Positions 9,347 through 18,850 of a DNA stretch of 64,000 bases are shown here, piece after piece; the first letter of the stretch is position 1, and each line of letters begins with the position of its first letter. The stretch comes from Oleispira sp036960605. Lineage in GTDB: Bacteria; Pseudomonadota; Gammaproteobacteria; Pseudomonadales; Oceanobacteraceae. Below the pieces are notes generated by a model, which was not told the origin of the DNA, did no database searches, and saw only the letters and a program-made list of their open reading frames with translations. The stretch is from positions 76,415-140,414 of the forward strand of contig JBALXI010000009.1 of the NCBI GenBank assembly GCA_036960605.1, given 5' to 3'. A program made the position numbers and the translations under genes.

Positions 9347-9537
9347 GATGACTCCTCAGTATGGGCTGATTATAGGAAGCTGGAGATTAATTGGAAGAGA
9401 AAGCCTCATATTATTTAGTGAACGGTTAGTAAGTAATTCGTATTAGTTATTAGTGACCAGGTATTCAGCGCATTTTGTTATTTCTCTACTAAACTTTTAT
9501 CAATGATCACTTAACTAATAGTTAATAGGAGTGGTGG

Positions 9538-10665
9538 GTGAAATTTCGCTGGCCTTTTAAACAATCTAAGCAAAAGCAATGGCTGGGTATTAACTTATCC
9601 GCCTTAGCCCCCAGTGCCGTTATGTATGGGCAAGAGGGTATTTCTGCCTGTGCGAGTTTTAGCCCGGAAGAAGGGATCGAGGCATTAGAGTCTTGGTTGA
9701 AGAAGAATGCACCACACGGCACATCTGCGGTTCTGGTATTGGCTGATGATGATTATGAGCTGTTATTAGCGGAAGCTCCAAACGTGCCTGATGAAGAACT
9801 CAGTGCGGCAATGGAATTTCGCATTGGTGATCTGCTCGCGCAACCTATCGAAGAGACTGCGATACAGGCCATGCGCTTACCTGACGACGCCTATCGTGGA
9901 CGTATGTCGATGACTCATGTCGTTGCTGCCGCAAATGAAAAAATTAGTCGCTGGGTACGTTGGGCGGAAGAGTTACAGTTAAAGCTTGAAACGATCACCG
10001 TGCCGGAAATGAGTTTATTAAATGTATTGTCGGCTAACTCGATCAGTCAAGGAATTGCGTTATTAGAGCTTGGCCCGAAGCAGGGCTGCATTCGCATATA
10101 TCAAGACGGTGCTTTGTATTTAACTCGCCAAGTAGAGGTGGGGATTGATGCGCTGGATTTACAATCAGCTGTTGATGATATTAAGCCTGTCGAAAGTGAT
10201 GAGGCGATAGTTGCGGTGAACGAACTGAACTTAGATGAACTGAATGATGAACTGAACCTAGATGAATTAAGCGATGATGATTTAACCTCGGCGAGTCTCA
10301 ATGCAGAGCTGGATTTAGAATTAAATTCTGAGTTAGTTGAAAGTACTTATGTTGGTTTTGCAGCTAAGCCTAAGGTAAATGATCAGCAAGTTCAGAACTT
10401 GATTTTAGAGGTGCAGCGGTCGCTCGATTATTACGAGAGTCAGCTAGGATTAGGCCAAATTACCCAGTTATGGTTAATGGCTGGGAATCGCGATCTAGCC
10501 GATTTAGTGGACGCAATGCAGCCATTACTTATGGCTAACATCGAGCAGCCGAGTATGGCTGATGCATTAAAGACAAATGCGGGCTTAGCGATAACGGAAG
10601 AGTGTTCAGAATTAAACTGCGTCACCATCGCCTTAGGAGGAGCGCTTGCTTATGAACCCTCTTAA
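9538..10665 (+). CDS. mshI: MSHA pilus biogenesis protein MshI (PilM-like)
   Basis: First gene of the MSHA-type operon. 375 residues. A GTG start at 9538 has AGGAG at 9528-9532. The fold looks actin-like as in PilM: an N-terminal WLGINLSALAPS strand, and EVQRSLDYYESQLG with a late GNRDLADL segment. PilM-type proteins sit on the cytoplasmic face of the inner membrane and hold the PilN/PilO-like partners encoded next. Between about residues 222 and 263 there is an acidic Leu/Asn/Asp/Glu-rich insert built from LNLDELND-like repeats, which looks like an expanded linker. The gene overlaps the next by 14 bases. Identification rests on these motifs and the gene order. Confidence 0.88.
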   Translation: MKFRWPFKQSKQKQWLGINLSALAPSAVMYGQEGISACASFSPEEGIEALESWLKKNAPHGTSAVLVLADDDYELLLAEAPNVPDEELSAAMEFRIGDLLAQPIEETAIQAMRLPDDAYRGRMSMTHVVAAANEKISRWVRWAEELQLKLETITVPEMSLLNVLSANSISQGIALLELGPKQGCIRIYQDGALYLTRQVEVGIDALDLQSAVDDIKPVESDEAIVAVNELNLDELNDELNLDELSDDDLTSASLNAELDLELNSELVESTYVGFAAKPKVNDQQVQNLILEVQRSLDYYESQLGLGQITQLWLMAGNRDLADLVDAMQPLLMANIEQPSMADALKTNAGLAITEECSELNCVTIALGGALAYEPS

Positions 10666-11317
10666 ACAAGTCATGGTTAAGCAGCAGGTTAATTTATATT
10701 TACCTCGATTTAAACCCGCACAATTGTCTGCTGCCATGAAGTTGTTGATTAAGTCGATGCTGGCGGTGTTTGCTATCTTGCTGGTGGCAAGTATTTTACT
10801 GGCCTCTACCCGATTGATCTTACAGTCTCAGTTAGATCAGGCGCAGCAAGGTCAGCAAATCTTAAACGACGAATTATCAGCAGTGCTCTCTAAAATACCT
10901 AACATGACTATTGATAAAGCATTACAAGAAAGAATCGAGAGAGAAAAGCAGCTGTTAGGAAAACAGAATCGTGTTATTTCGTTTTTGCGTCAGGATTCTA
11001 TTAATGACAGCACAAGTTTTACTCCGCTAGTCGAACAGCTTTCGCAGCAAGCCGTTAAAGGCGTTTGGTTATCAAAATTTGAAATAATCAATCAAGGAAA
11101 AGATATTCAGCTATTTGGATTTGCTCAGTCTCCCGATAAAGTATCCAAATATTTAACGATGTTAGGAAATCAGGAGGCCTATCAAGGTCGTGTCTTTAAG
11201 CAAATACAGGTGAAGCGAGGGGAGAGAGCGTGGAGTGAGTTCTTTTTATCGACACAAGAGAAAGAGAATGAAATTTCATTGCTGTCAGCAGAACAAATTT
11301 CTGGAGCTCGATTATGA
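10652..11317 (+). CDS. MSHA biogenesis protein, PilN-like (MshI2 position)
   Basis: About 221 residues with a short cytoplasmic N-terminus (KQQVNLYLPRFKP, the hallmark of this family), one transmembrane segment at about residues 30-52, and a periplasmic coiled coil and small domain (QLSQQAVKGVWLSKFEI). PilN-like proteins bind PilM through the N-terminal tail and pair with PilO in the inner-membrane platform. AGGAGG at 10635-10640 could serve ATG 10652 or a TTG at 10646; I chose the ATG. It overlaps mshI by 14 bases and mshJ by the ATGA type, so translation is probably coupled. Confidence 0.85.
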   Translation: MNPLKQVMVKQQVNLYLPRFKPAQLSAAMKLLIKSMLAVFAILLVASILLASTRLILQSQLDQAQQGQQILNDELSAVLSKIPNMTIDKALQERIEREKQLLGKQNRVISFLRQDSINDSTSFTPLVEQLSQQAVKGVWLSKFEIINQGKDIQLFGFAQSPDKVSKYLTMLGNQEAYQGRVFKQIQVKRGERAWSEFFLSTQEKENEISLLSAEQISGARL

Positions 11318-12042
11318 CCTGGTGGCAAAAGAAGCCCATTATTGATGCGATAAATACGTACGATAAAATTTCAGATCGTGAACAAAAAATTGTATTAGTG
11401 ACTCTTATTTCTCTACTGCTATTACTGAGTTTTTTAGCGGTCGTTGAGCCTTTATTACTGGCTAATAAAATTCTTTATGGCGAGCAAGAAAATATGCAAG
11501 GCATAAATTCAAAAATTGCCCAGCAAATAGAAAATACCTTAGCGACACAGCATCAAAATCCAAACGATGCGTTACGCAAGGAACTTGTTGTATTGAATAC
11601 AAAATCAACTCGAAAGCAAAATCAGATTAACTTGCTAACTCAAGCTTTGGTTGCTCCCAAACAAATGGTGAGTTTATTAGAAAATGTATTAACTCAAGAT
11701 AAACAGTTGAAACTAATATCGCTTATTAATTTGCCAGAGCAAGGTATGAATATAGGGGAGGCTAATCGAGACGAATCTCGTGATGAGCTGAGTGTGAATA
11801 CCAGTACCAAAGAAGGGGTTGCTGCGGCTAGTGAAGTAGACCATTTGATTTACCAGCATGCTTTCGAAATAGAATTAGAGGCCACGTATGGCAGCAGTAT
11901 TGCCTATTTAAAGCGTTTGGATGAATTACCTTGGCAATTGTTTTGGCAAGCACTGGAGTACGAAAGTACACAATATCCGAAGGGCAAATTAAAAATCAGG
12001 ATCTATACTTTAAGTATGAGTAAGGCGGTGCTAGGTGTATAA
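11314..12042 (+). CDS. mshJ: MSHA biogenesis protein MshJ (PilO-like)
   Basis: 242 residues: a short cytoplasmic start, one transmembrane helix at about 26-44 (IVLVTLISLLLLLSFLAVV), then a periplasmic coiled coil rich in Gln/Asn/Lys and a ferredoxin-like end containing HAFEIELEATYGSSIAYLKRL, the segment most typical of MshJ. It is the expected partner of the PilN-like protein in aligning the platform with the secretin. Start overlaps the previous stop as ATGA. The stop overlaps mshK. Confidence 0.86.
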   Translation: MTWWQKKPIIDAINTYDKISDREQKIVLVTLISLLLLLSFLAVVEPLLLANKILYGEQENMQGINSKIAQQIENTLATQHQNPNDALRKELVVLNTKSTRKQNQINLLTQALVAPKQMVSLLENVLTQDKQLKLISLINLPEQGMNIGEANRDESRDELSVNTSTKEGVAAASEVDHLIYQHAFEIELEATYGSSIAYLKRLDELPWQLFWQALEYESTQYPKGKLKIRIYTLSMSKAVLGV

Positions 12043-12379
12043 AATATTCGAAAATTTTTTTCTAATAATGCTTAGCTTATTAACAGTAAGTATCTATAGC
12101 CCAGTCAGCTATTCCGCTCAAGATCCGACGCGTCCTCCTAGCTGGATGGCAGAATCAGCCAATGTTGAGACCCGTAAGGAAGTACTGATTCTGCAGCAAA
12201 TATTAATATCTAAAAATAGAAAGATTGCAGTTATTAATGACAAGGTAGTGAGCGAAGGCGATATGGTTAAAGGTGCTAAAGTTAGAGAAATAAATCGTGA
12301 CTGGGTAAGTATTATACGCTCTGGACGTCGTGTGACCTTAAAACTTGTGCCGACAACTAAGGAGTATATTAATGAATAA
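12035..12379 (+). CDS. mshK: MSHA biogenesis protein MshK (PilP-like)
   Basis: 114 residues with a GTG start inside the end of mshJ. A hydrophobic signal region ends near SYSA, followed by the family's characteristic QDPTRPP motif and a small beta-rich periplasmic domain (LQQILISKNRKIAVINDKVV). By analogy with PilP it should link the inner-membrane platform to the secretin MshL. It is unusually short but complete for this family. No lipobox is seen, unlike PilP, which is normal for MshK. Confidence 0.85.
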   Translation: MYKIFENFFLIMLSLLTVSIYSPVSYSAQDPTRPPSWMAESANVETRKEVLILQQILISKNRKIAVINDKVVSEGDMVKGAKVREINRDWVSIIRSGRRVTLKLVPTTKEYINE

Positions 12380-13997
12380 TATAACTCTAAATATCGTATT
12401 TTTTTCTTTTTTCTTAGTCTCTTGTTCTAGCCAACCTAAACAAAGCATGGTTGAAAATTCGCAAGCTGAGGACAAAGAAGAGCCCTTGTTAGTATGGCAA
12501 GAAGATACTGCAGAGGACGATAAAAATAAGCAAGAGAAAGAGTTTATAGAGCAGTTGTTACCAGCGGAACCCGAACTCATTATGGAGGAAAGTCGTTTTG
12601 ATGTATCCGCTAATAACACACCGGTTAAAATATTTTTAATGAGTCTTGTGCATGACACCGATTACAACCTCATCGCTGACGAAGGATTAGAAGGTAATGT
12701 CTCACTGAATTTGAAAAATGTCACAGTATTAGAAACGTTAGAGGCTATAAAAGATGTCTATGGCTACGACTATGTTTTAAACAGTTATGGTATTCAAGTA
12801 CTCCCTCTAACGATACAGACTCGTATATTTCCCATTAATTATTTGAATGTGAGCCGTACGGGGTCCTCGGGAATGTGGGTCAGTAGTGGTCAAATAACGT
12901 CTACTGATAACAATGAGAGTTCAGATAATTCGAATAGTACATCCTCGTCTACATCGGCCATTAATTCGACACAGGTTAATACCAACTCGTCATCTGATTT
13001 CTGGGGCCAGCTGAAAATAACGTTAGATATGATGATTGCAGGGCGTGAAGATGCCAGCATTGTCGTTGATCCTCAGGCAGGTATGGTTGTTGTTCGTGGA
13101 ATGCCTAAAACGTTACAAGGTATTGAAGAATTCTTAGAACGTGCAGAGTTAAGCGTCGGTAAGCAAGTATTGATTGAAGCGAAAATTTTAGAAGTCTCTC
13201 TTAATGAAGGTTTTCAATCAGGTATTCAATGGAATACATTTGGTGCAGGGAGAGCGGGTACTGCTACAGATACAAGCCGTGACATGGTTGGATCTATGGC
13301 ATCAGAATTATTAACGAACACTGACGAAATTGGTGGTGTTTTTAATATGAATTTTGATTATGACGATTTCACCGGTGTTATCGAACTATTAGAAACACAA
13401 GGAGAGGTGAAAGTACTTTCGAGTCCTAGAATATCAACCGTTAATAATCAAAAAGCGGTGATAAAGGTGGGTAATGATGAGTATTTTGTTACCGAATTAA
13501 AATCATCAACTACCACGAGTGGGGGTAATTCGACTAGTTTTCCTGAAATAATATTTACACCTTTTTTCTCAGGAATTGCGCTCGATGTGACCCCTCAAAT
13601 TGGCGAGAATAAAGACGTTATCCTACATGTTCATCCTACGATTACTGAAGTCAGTGAGCGTCAAAAAAATGTAGTACTTAGTTCGGGTACGTTAACGGTT
13701 CCATTAGCGTTTAGTAGTGTACGAGAGACGGATTCAATAATTCGAGCTAAAAGCGGACAGGTGGTTGTGATCGGTGGGTTAATGCAGAACCAAAAACGTA
13801 CGTTAGAGTCCGGTATTCCATACCTAAGAGACATTCCCATTATAGGTGCGTTATTCGGTCAGAATAGAGAATCGATTGTGCAAAGTGAATTGGTGATTTT
13901 AATTCAACCTAGAGTAGTTGATAGTAATTTTCATTACGAAGAAATGAAGCGCATTAATAAACGTTTCTCTGGCTTTAATAAAGGACGGAAATTATGA
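12372..13997 (+). CDS. mshL: MSHA pilus outer-membrane secretin MshL
   Basis: About 541 residues. The start at 12372 is supported by AAGGAG at 12359-12364 and gives a lipoprotein signal with Cys18 (FLVSC). It forms the gated outer-membrane channel for the pilus. Visible parts are an STN/N0-like domain (NNTPVKIFLMSLVHDTDYNL), an N1 domain, a Ser/Asn/Thr-rich disordered insert at about residues 180-215, the secretin core VLSSPRISTVNNQKA, and the C-terminal signature VVVIGGLMQNQ followed by DIPIIGALFG. The lipobox suggests Lol-dependent or self-piloted outer-membrane targeting. It overlaps mshK by eight bases and mshM by four. Confidence 0.94.
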   Translation: MNNITLNIVFFSFFLVSCSSQPKQSMVENSQAEDKEEPLLVWQEDTAEDDKNKQEKEFIEQLLPAEPELIMEESRFDVSANNTPVKIFLMSLVHDTDYNLIADEGLEGNVSLNLKNVTVLETLEAIKDVYGYDYVLNSYGIQVLPLTIQTRIFPINYLNVSRTGSSGMWVSSGQITSTDNNESSDNSNSTSSSTSAINSTQVNTNSSSDFWGQLKITLDMMIAGREDASIVVDPQAGMVVVRGMPKTLQGIEEFLERAELSVGKQVLIEAKILEVSLNEGFQSGIQWNTFGAGRAGTATDTSRDMVGSMASELLTNTDEIGGVFNMNFDYDDFTGVIELLETQGEVKVLSSPRISTVNNQKAVIKVGNDEYFVTELKSSTTTSGGNSTSFPEIIFTPFFSGIALDVTPQIGENKDVILHVHPTITEVSERQKNVVLSSGTLTVPLAFSSVRETDSIIRAKSGQVVVIGGLMQNQKRTLESGIPYLRDIPIIGALFGQNRESIVQSELVILIQPRVVDSNFHYEEMKRINKRFSGFNKGRKL

Positions 13998-14917
13998 ATG
14001 TTGCCAATATGATTGGTGGCTTTCAAGAATATTATGGCTTACAGCAGCAGCCATTTTCACTAGCGCCCAATACAGATTTTTATGTTGAAATCAAAACTCA
14101 GCAAGAATGTTTTAATGTTTTGAGTTATGCCCTGCAGGCAGGGGAAGGCTTTATTAAAATAACAGGTGATGTTGGTACTGGAAAAACTTTGTTATGTCGG
14201 CGACTACTCAATAGTTTACATGAAGATGAGTACGTATCGGTTTATATTCCTAATCCCTCATTGAATCCGCAAGCTTTATGGCGCGCAATTGGTCATGAGT
14301 TAGAGGTTGAGGTTAATAATATTGATATCCATCAAGTGCAAGAACGAATTCAGAAACGTTTATTATCTTTAGCTCAAGAAGGTCGCTCTGTTGTTTTAGT
14401 CGTCGATGAGGCGCAGTGTATTCCTGAAGATAGCTTAGAAGCACTGCGTTTAATTTCAAATCTGGAAACAGAAAGTCGCAGTCTCATTCAAATCGTTTTA
14501 TTTGGTCAACCAGAGCTCAATGCTTTATTAGCACAGCATCGCTTTAGGCAGCTAAAACAACGTATTACTTACAGTGCCGAATTACAGGCAATGGATGCTG
14601 CGAGTATGCAGCATTATATTCAGCAGCGCATGATATTGGCGGGCTATAGAGGTATGCCAGTATTTGAAGAAAGCGCATTGAAGCTAATGAAAAAAACAAC
14701 CGCTGGAATTCCTCGATTAATTAACATTATTGCTCAAAAAGCATTGTTCAGTGCATTTGGTGGCGGTGCTAAGTCAGTATCTGCTGCACATGTCCGTGCG
14801 GCAGTGAAAGATACTGAAGGTGCTAAGCCATTAGCGATTAATAATCGATTTTACTGGAAGGAAATGTCTTTAATGGTATTAATGCTTATTCTGGTGGCGC
14901 TGCATGAGCTTAGTTAA
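13994..14917 (+). CDS. mshM: MSHA biogenesis AAA ATPase MshM (ExeA/GspA-like)
   Basis: 307 residues. An N-terminal YYGLQQQPFSLAPNTDFYV segment, typical of ExeA/GspA-type ATPases, leads to Walker A GDVGTGKT (58-65) and Walker B VVLVVDEAQ. Sensor residues QRITYSAEL and a C-terminal helical region follow, with one hydrophobic stretch at the extreme C-terminus. ExeA relatives help the secretin cross or assemble in the peptidoglycan layer, so the same role is inferred here. No peptidoglycan-binding domain is visible. Start ATGA overlap with mshL; the end overlaps mshN by 14 bases. Confidence 0.92.
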   Translation: MNVANMIGGFQEYYGLQQQPFSLAPNTDFYVEIKTQQECFNVLSYALQAGEGFIKITGDVGTGKTLLCRRLLNSLHEDEYVSVYIPNPSLNPQALWRAIGHELEVEVNNIDIHQVQERIQKRLLSLAQEGRSVVLVVDEAQCIPEDSLEALRLISNLETESRSLIQIVLFGQPELNALLAQHRFRQLKQRITYSAELQAMDAASMQHYIQQRMILAGYRGMPVFEESALKLMKKTTAGIPRLINIIAQKALFSAFGGGAKSVSAAHVRAAVKDTEGAKPLAINNRFYWKEMSLMVLMLILVALHELS

Positions 14918-15932
14918 TGACGTATTACGAGAGCTAGATGATCGCAGTGAACTGCCTGGGCATGGATTATCCTTTCCTGGGCTTATCAATAATAAAGAAG
15001 TAGCGATAAGAAGGCCTTACCAGAGTCTGCTAGTGATCATTATTTTTATGCTGGTCGTGATATTAAGTATTCAATTAATTTTTAACAAACCATTGATGCA
15101 ATTGCTCTCTTCAAACTTTGATGCCAATGAAATAAGTGAATTAATAGGAAGTGAATCTAGCAGTATCAAGACTGAAGAGCTGGCTCCAGTAATAACAAGC
15201 AGTGAGCAACGGGGCGATCGTCTTGAATTAAATCAATCAATTGCCTTGAAAGCAGCAATGGTATTAGAAGAGACAAAACAGTCCCCAATTATTCTCGAAC
15301 GAGAATTCAGCACTCCTAAAGAGCTCAAATCCTCTAATAAGTTAACAACTCCTGCTAAGTCAAAAGCCCCTATTGGATTCAAAGCACCAAGTCCAATTGA
15401 AGCATTTGAAGAAAGTATCGTCGCCATTAAAAAAGTTGAAGTCGCGGGTAAGTATCATTATCAGAGAGCCATAAAAGAGTATAAACAGCAGCGTTATACA
15501 AGTGCTTTAATCAGTATTAATAGTGCTATTCGTGAAAGTGAAGATGAGAAGTACCAAGTGTTGAAAGCAAGAATTCTATTAAAGCAGCAAAATAATCTTG
15601 GCTTCGTACAGTTTATACAGCAACAGTCGGACAATACGAGTCTAAATTGGTTTCAGTTAGTGGCGCCAGGTTTACAGCTTCTCTCTTATTATGAACTTTC
15701 TAATCAATATTATTTGCAGTTAATAAAGCAACAGCCTGAAAGTATTAAGTGGCCATTGGCGATGGCTTTGAATTATTCAAAATTGAATAAAATTGATAAA
15801 ACTTTAGGAATATATCAATCACTACTACAGTCGTCTTTATTATCAAATAAACAAAGAAAATGGATACTGTCGCAGATTCAGAGTATGAATCAGTTGATGG
15901 CTAAGAAAGAAGGTCAGCGCTATGGAAGCTAA
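14904..15932 (+). CDS. mshN: MSHA biogenesis protein MshN (TPR, membrane-anchored)
   Basis: 342 residues. The N-terminal MSLVNDVLRELDDR motif is typical of MshN. One transmembrane helix at about 43-64 is followed by a Ser/Lys/Pro-rich linker. The C-terminal TPR-like helical repeats include KYHYQRAIKEYKQQRYTSAL and later LNYSKLNKIDKTLGIYQSL. It probably scaffolds periplasmic assembly contacts of the pilus machine; a specific partner is not known from sequence. It overlaps both neighbours. Confidence 0.88.
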   Translation: MSLVNDVLRELDDRSELPGHGLSFPGLINNKEVAIRRPYQSLLVIIIFMLVVILSIQLIFNKPLMQLLSSNFDANEISELIGSESSSIKTEELAPVITSSEQRGDRLELNQSIALKAAMVLEETKQSPIILEREFSTPKELKSSNKLTTPAKSKAPIGFKAPSPIEAFEESIVAIKKVEVAGKYHYQRAIKEYKQQRYTSALISINSAIRESEDEKYQVLKARILLKQQNNLGFVQFIQQQSDNTSLNWFQLVAPGLQLLSYYELSNQYYLQLIKQQPESIKWPLAMALNYSKLNKIDKTLGIYQSLLQSSLLSNKQRKWILSQIQSMNQLMAKKEGQRYGS

Positions 15933-17628
15933 AAGAAAAGTCCGGGTTGGTGATTTGCTGGTTGAAAAATCATTAATTACGGAGCCTCAGTTAATGGAGG
16001 CTTTGGCTGAACAAAAACGTACCGGGAAAAAGATTGGGCGTGTATTAACAGATTTAAAATTTGTCTCTGAAGACAAACTATTAATGTGCTTGGCTGATTA
16101 TTTTCATTACCCTTATATAGATTTAAATCGTTATCGTATTGAAGCAGACGTTGTGCGAATTTTACCGGAAGTATCGGCTCGCCGTTATCGCTGTATTGTT
16201 TTAGATGAACAAGCGGAAGGACTGCTGGTTGGCATGTCGGACCCTACCGATCTGATGGTGATTGATGACTTACAGCGTCAGCTAAAGCGTCCTGTATTAC
16301 CTGCGTTTATATCAGAAGATAATTTACTCACAACGTTAGATAGTATTTATCGACGCCAGGATGAAATTGCTTCTATTGCGGGAGAGTTAGAAGGCGAACT
16401 ATCAGAAAGTGATTTTGATATCACTGAACTAGCGTCAGGCAGTGATAGTAGTGACGCGCCTGTAGTACGTTTGTTGCAGAGTATTTTTGAAGATGCTGTG
16501 CAAGTTAAAGCATCGGATATTCATATTGAACCGGAAGAAGCACAGCTGCGTATTAGAATGCGCATTGATGGTGACTTGCAAGAACAGGTAATGAAAGAGC
16601 GTCGTATTGCATCGGCTTTAGTATCACGACTTAAGATTATGTCGGGATTGGATATTTCAGAAAAACGTGTGCCTCAGGATGGACGTTTTAATATTAGGGT
16701 TAAAAATAGAAGCATCGATGTTCGCTTATCAACCATGCCGGTTCAGTTTGGTGAATCTGTAGTGATGCGTCTTTTAGATCAAAGTGGAGGTATTCTTAAT
16801 TTAGATTCTTTAGGTATGCCGAAGAATATTCAGGAGCGCTTTAATTATCTGGTTGAGCGACCTCACGGAATGGTATTAGTTACAGGACCTACTGGTAGCG
16901 GTAAAACAACCAGTCTATATGCAGCATTGAATATTCTCAATACCAAAGAACGTAAGATAATTACAGCAGAAGACCCCATTGAGTATCGCTTGCCCCGTAT
17001 TAATCAGGTGCAAGTAAATCCTAAGGTCGGTTTAGAGTTCTCGACCGTTTTACGCGCGGCTTTACGTCAAGATCCTGATGTTATTTTAGTGGGAGAGATG
17101 CGAGATCACGAGACTGCAGAGATTGGTTTACGTGCGGCGATGACAGGGCATATGGTTTTATCAACTTTGCATACCAATGATGCAATTTCAACAGCGATGC
17201 GTTTATTGGATATGGGGGTGGATAATTACTTGGTGGCGTCTTCTTTACGTGCCGTTATGGCCCAGCGTTTAGTAAAGCGTTTATGTGATCATTGCCAAGA
17301 ACCCTATCAACCGGATGAGCAAGAGCGTTCTTGGTTGTTGTCAATGCAAGGAGAAGCTTGTAACGCCGAATATAAAAAGGGACGCGGTTGCCATCATTGT
17401 AATAATACAGGTTATAGCGGCCGTATTGGCGTTTATGAATTATTAGAAATGAATGAAGCGATGATTACGGCGATGCGTGAGAACTCTGCTGAAGGTTTCG
17501 CTCAGTCTGCTAAAGCGCACCCTAGGTTTAGACCACTCGAATTATGTGCGCTTGATTATGCTCAAGAAGGTATTACCTCATTAGAAGAGGTTTTTCGTGT
17601 GAGCGCTAGTTTAGGCGATGGAGGTTGA
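15922..17628 (+). CDS. mshE: MSHA pilus extension ATPase MshE
   Basis: GspE/PilB-family ATPase that powers pilus polymerisation on the cytoplasmic face. 568 residues. Residues 8-60 contain two consecutive motifs of MshEN type separated by five residues (RVGDLLVEKSLITEPQL and KIGRVLTDLKFVSEDKLL), the element that binds c-di-GMP in characterised MshE. The consensus Gly at position 10 of each motif is Ser and Lys here. The ATPase core has Walker A GPTGSGKTTS near residue 322, an Asp box (ITAEDPIEYR), Walker B (ILVGEMRD) and a His box (LSTLHTNDA). Late CDHC and CHHC pairs form the zinc knuckle. It starts 11 bases inside mshN. Confidence 0.95.
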   Translation: MEAKRKVRVGDLLVEKSLITEPQLMEALAEQKRTGKKIGRVLTDLKFVSEDKLLMCLADYFHYPYIDLNRYRIEADVVRILPEVSARRYRCIVLDEQAEGLLVGMSDPTDLMVIDDLQRQLKRPVLPAFISEDNLLTTLDSIYRRQDEIASIAGELEGELSESDFDITELASGSDSSDAPVVRLLQSIFEDAVQVKASDIHIEPEEAQLRIRMRIDGDLQEQVMKERRIASALVSRLKIMSGLDISEKRVPQDGRFNIRVKNRSIDVRLSTMPVQFGESVVMRLLDQSGGILNLDSLGMPKNIQERFNYLVERPHGMVLVTGPTGSGKTTSLYAALNILNTKERKIITAEDPIEYRLPRINQVQVNPKVGLEFSTVLRAALRQDPDVILVGEMRDHETAEIGLRAAMTGHMVLSTLHTNDAISTAMRLLDMGVDNYLVASSLRAVMAQRLVKRLCDHCQEPYQPDEQERSWLLSMQGEACNAEYKKGRGCHHCNNTGYSGRIGVYELLEMNEAMITAMRENSAEGFAQSAKAHPRFRPLELCALDYAQEGITSLEEVFRVSASLGDGG

Positions 17629-17629
17629 T

Positions 17630-18850
17630 ATGCCTGATTATCAATATAGCGGTCGTGATAGTAGTGGTCAGCAAGTTTCAGGGCAATTAGTGGCCGCCAA
17701 TCAAGGCGCTGCGATGAGTCAGTTGCAAAGTAAAAAAATTGTTATTACAGGACTTATAGAAGCCGTCTCCGAAAAAAAATCACTTGAACTCTCCTTTTCA
17801 ATTAAGAAAAAAATTACCCTTGATGATTTGGTTTTATTAACCCGACAACTTTATGCCTTAACTAAAGCCGGCATCCCTATTATACGTGCGCTTAATGGAC
17901 TGGCAGAATCAACTGATAATTCACGCTTAGCAGAAGTACTTAATGCAATTGCCGAATCGCTAATTGCTGGCTCTGAATTAGCGACGGGGTTTCGTCAATT
18001 TCCTAAGATTTTTTCTCCTATTTTCATCAGTATGATTCATGTGGGTGAAAATACTGGACGGCTAGATTTAGCATTTCAGAAGTTGACCTCGCATTTGGAA
18101 TTAGAACGGGAAACAAAAAAAAGGATCAAGTCCGCGACTCGATACCCTTTATTTGTTGTTTCAGCAATCATGATGGCAATGACGGTTATTAATGTGATGG
18201 TTATTCCTAATTTTGCCAGTGTTTTTGCAAAAATGGGTGCTGATTTACCTTTTGCAACACAAATATTAATGGCCAGTTCAGAATTTACTATTAACTACTG
18301 GTGGTTAATTTTAATTTCCACTGTGGGTGGTGGCTATGCCTGGTTACGTTTTATAAAAACGCCCAAGGGTCTTTTATGGTGGGACACTAAAAAATTACGA
18401 CTGCCTTTATTTGGTTCGCTGTTTAAGCGTATTGCTTTATCTAGATTCTCGCGTTCTTTTTCCATGATGCTGGCTTCAGGCGTTCCCATTTTAAAAGCGC
18501 TGTCTATTGTCTCAGAAAGTGTCGGTAATAAGTCCATCGGTGTTGCCATTGAAGATATGTCTCGTGGTATCGAACGCGGTGAGCGCTTAACCAGCACGGC
18601 AGCTGCTACGGGTTTGTTCACACCCTTAGTATTACAAATGATGTCGGTAGGGGAGGAGACAGGATCGGTGGATACTTTACTCGATGACGTGGCTGATTTT
18701 TACGAAGAAGAAATCGATTATGAATTGAAGCAGTTAGCGGATTCGATAGAGCCTATTTTATTGGTTTTCTTGGGGGGGTTAGTCTTGGTATTAGCACTGG
18801 GTGTGTTCTTACCTATTTGGGATTTAAGCGGCGCAATGGGTGCTAAGTAA
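17630..18850 (+). CDS. mshG: MSHA platform inner-membrane protein MshG (GspF/PilC-like)
   Basis: About 406 residues. GGAGG at 17620-17624 favours ATG 17630 over the upstream in-frame ATG 17618. The family's N-terminal YQYSGRDSSGQQVSG is followed by two GspF domains, each with a LxRQLYALxKAGIPI / FSRSFSMMLASGVPI hallmark. Membrane helices occur at about 165-190, 215-235 and the C-terminus (PILLVFLGGLVLVLALGVFLPIW). It is the polytopic platform protein that couples MshE motion to pilin insertion. Complete. Confidence 0.94.
   Translation: MPDYQYSGRDSSGQQVSGQLVAANQGAAMSQLQSKKIVITGLIEAVSEKKSLELSFSIKKKITLDDLVLLTRQLYALTKAGIPIIRALNGLAESTDNSRLAEVLNAIAESLIAGSELATGFRQFPKIFSPIFISMIHVGENTGRLDLAFQKLTSHLELERETKKRIKSATRYPLFVVSAIMMAMTVINVMVIPNFASVFAKMGADLPFATQILMASSEFTINYWWLILISTVGGGYAWLRFIKTPKGLLWWDTKKLRLPLFGSLFKRIALSRFSRSFSMMLASGVPILKALSIVSESVGNKSIGVAIEDMSRGIERGERLTSTAAATGLFTPLVLQMMSVGEETGSVDTLLDDVADFYEEEIDYELKQLADSIEPILLVFLGGLVLVLALGVFLPIWDLSGAMGAK

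Noticed and set aside
12338..12658. 106-aa frame on the minus strand at mshK/mshL
   Set aside because: It is antisense to the clear mshK-mshL coding overlap and has no family motif.
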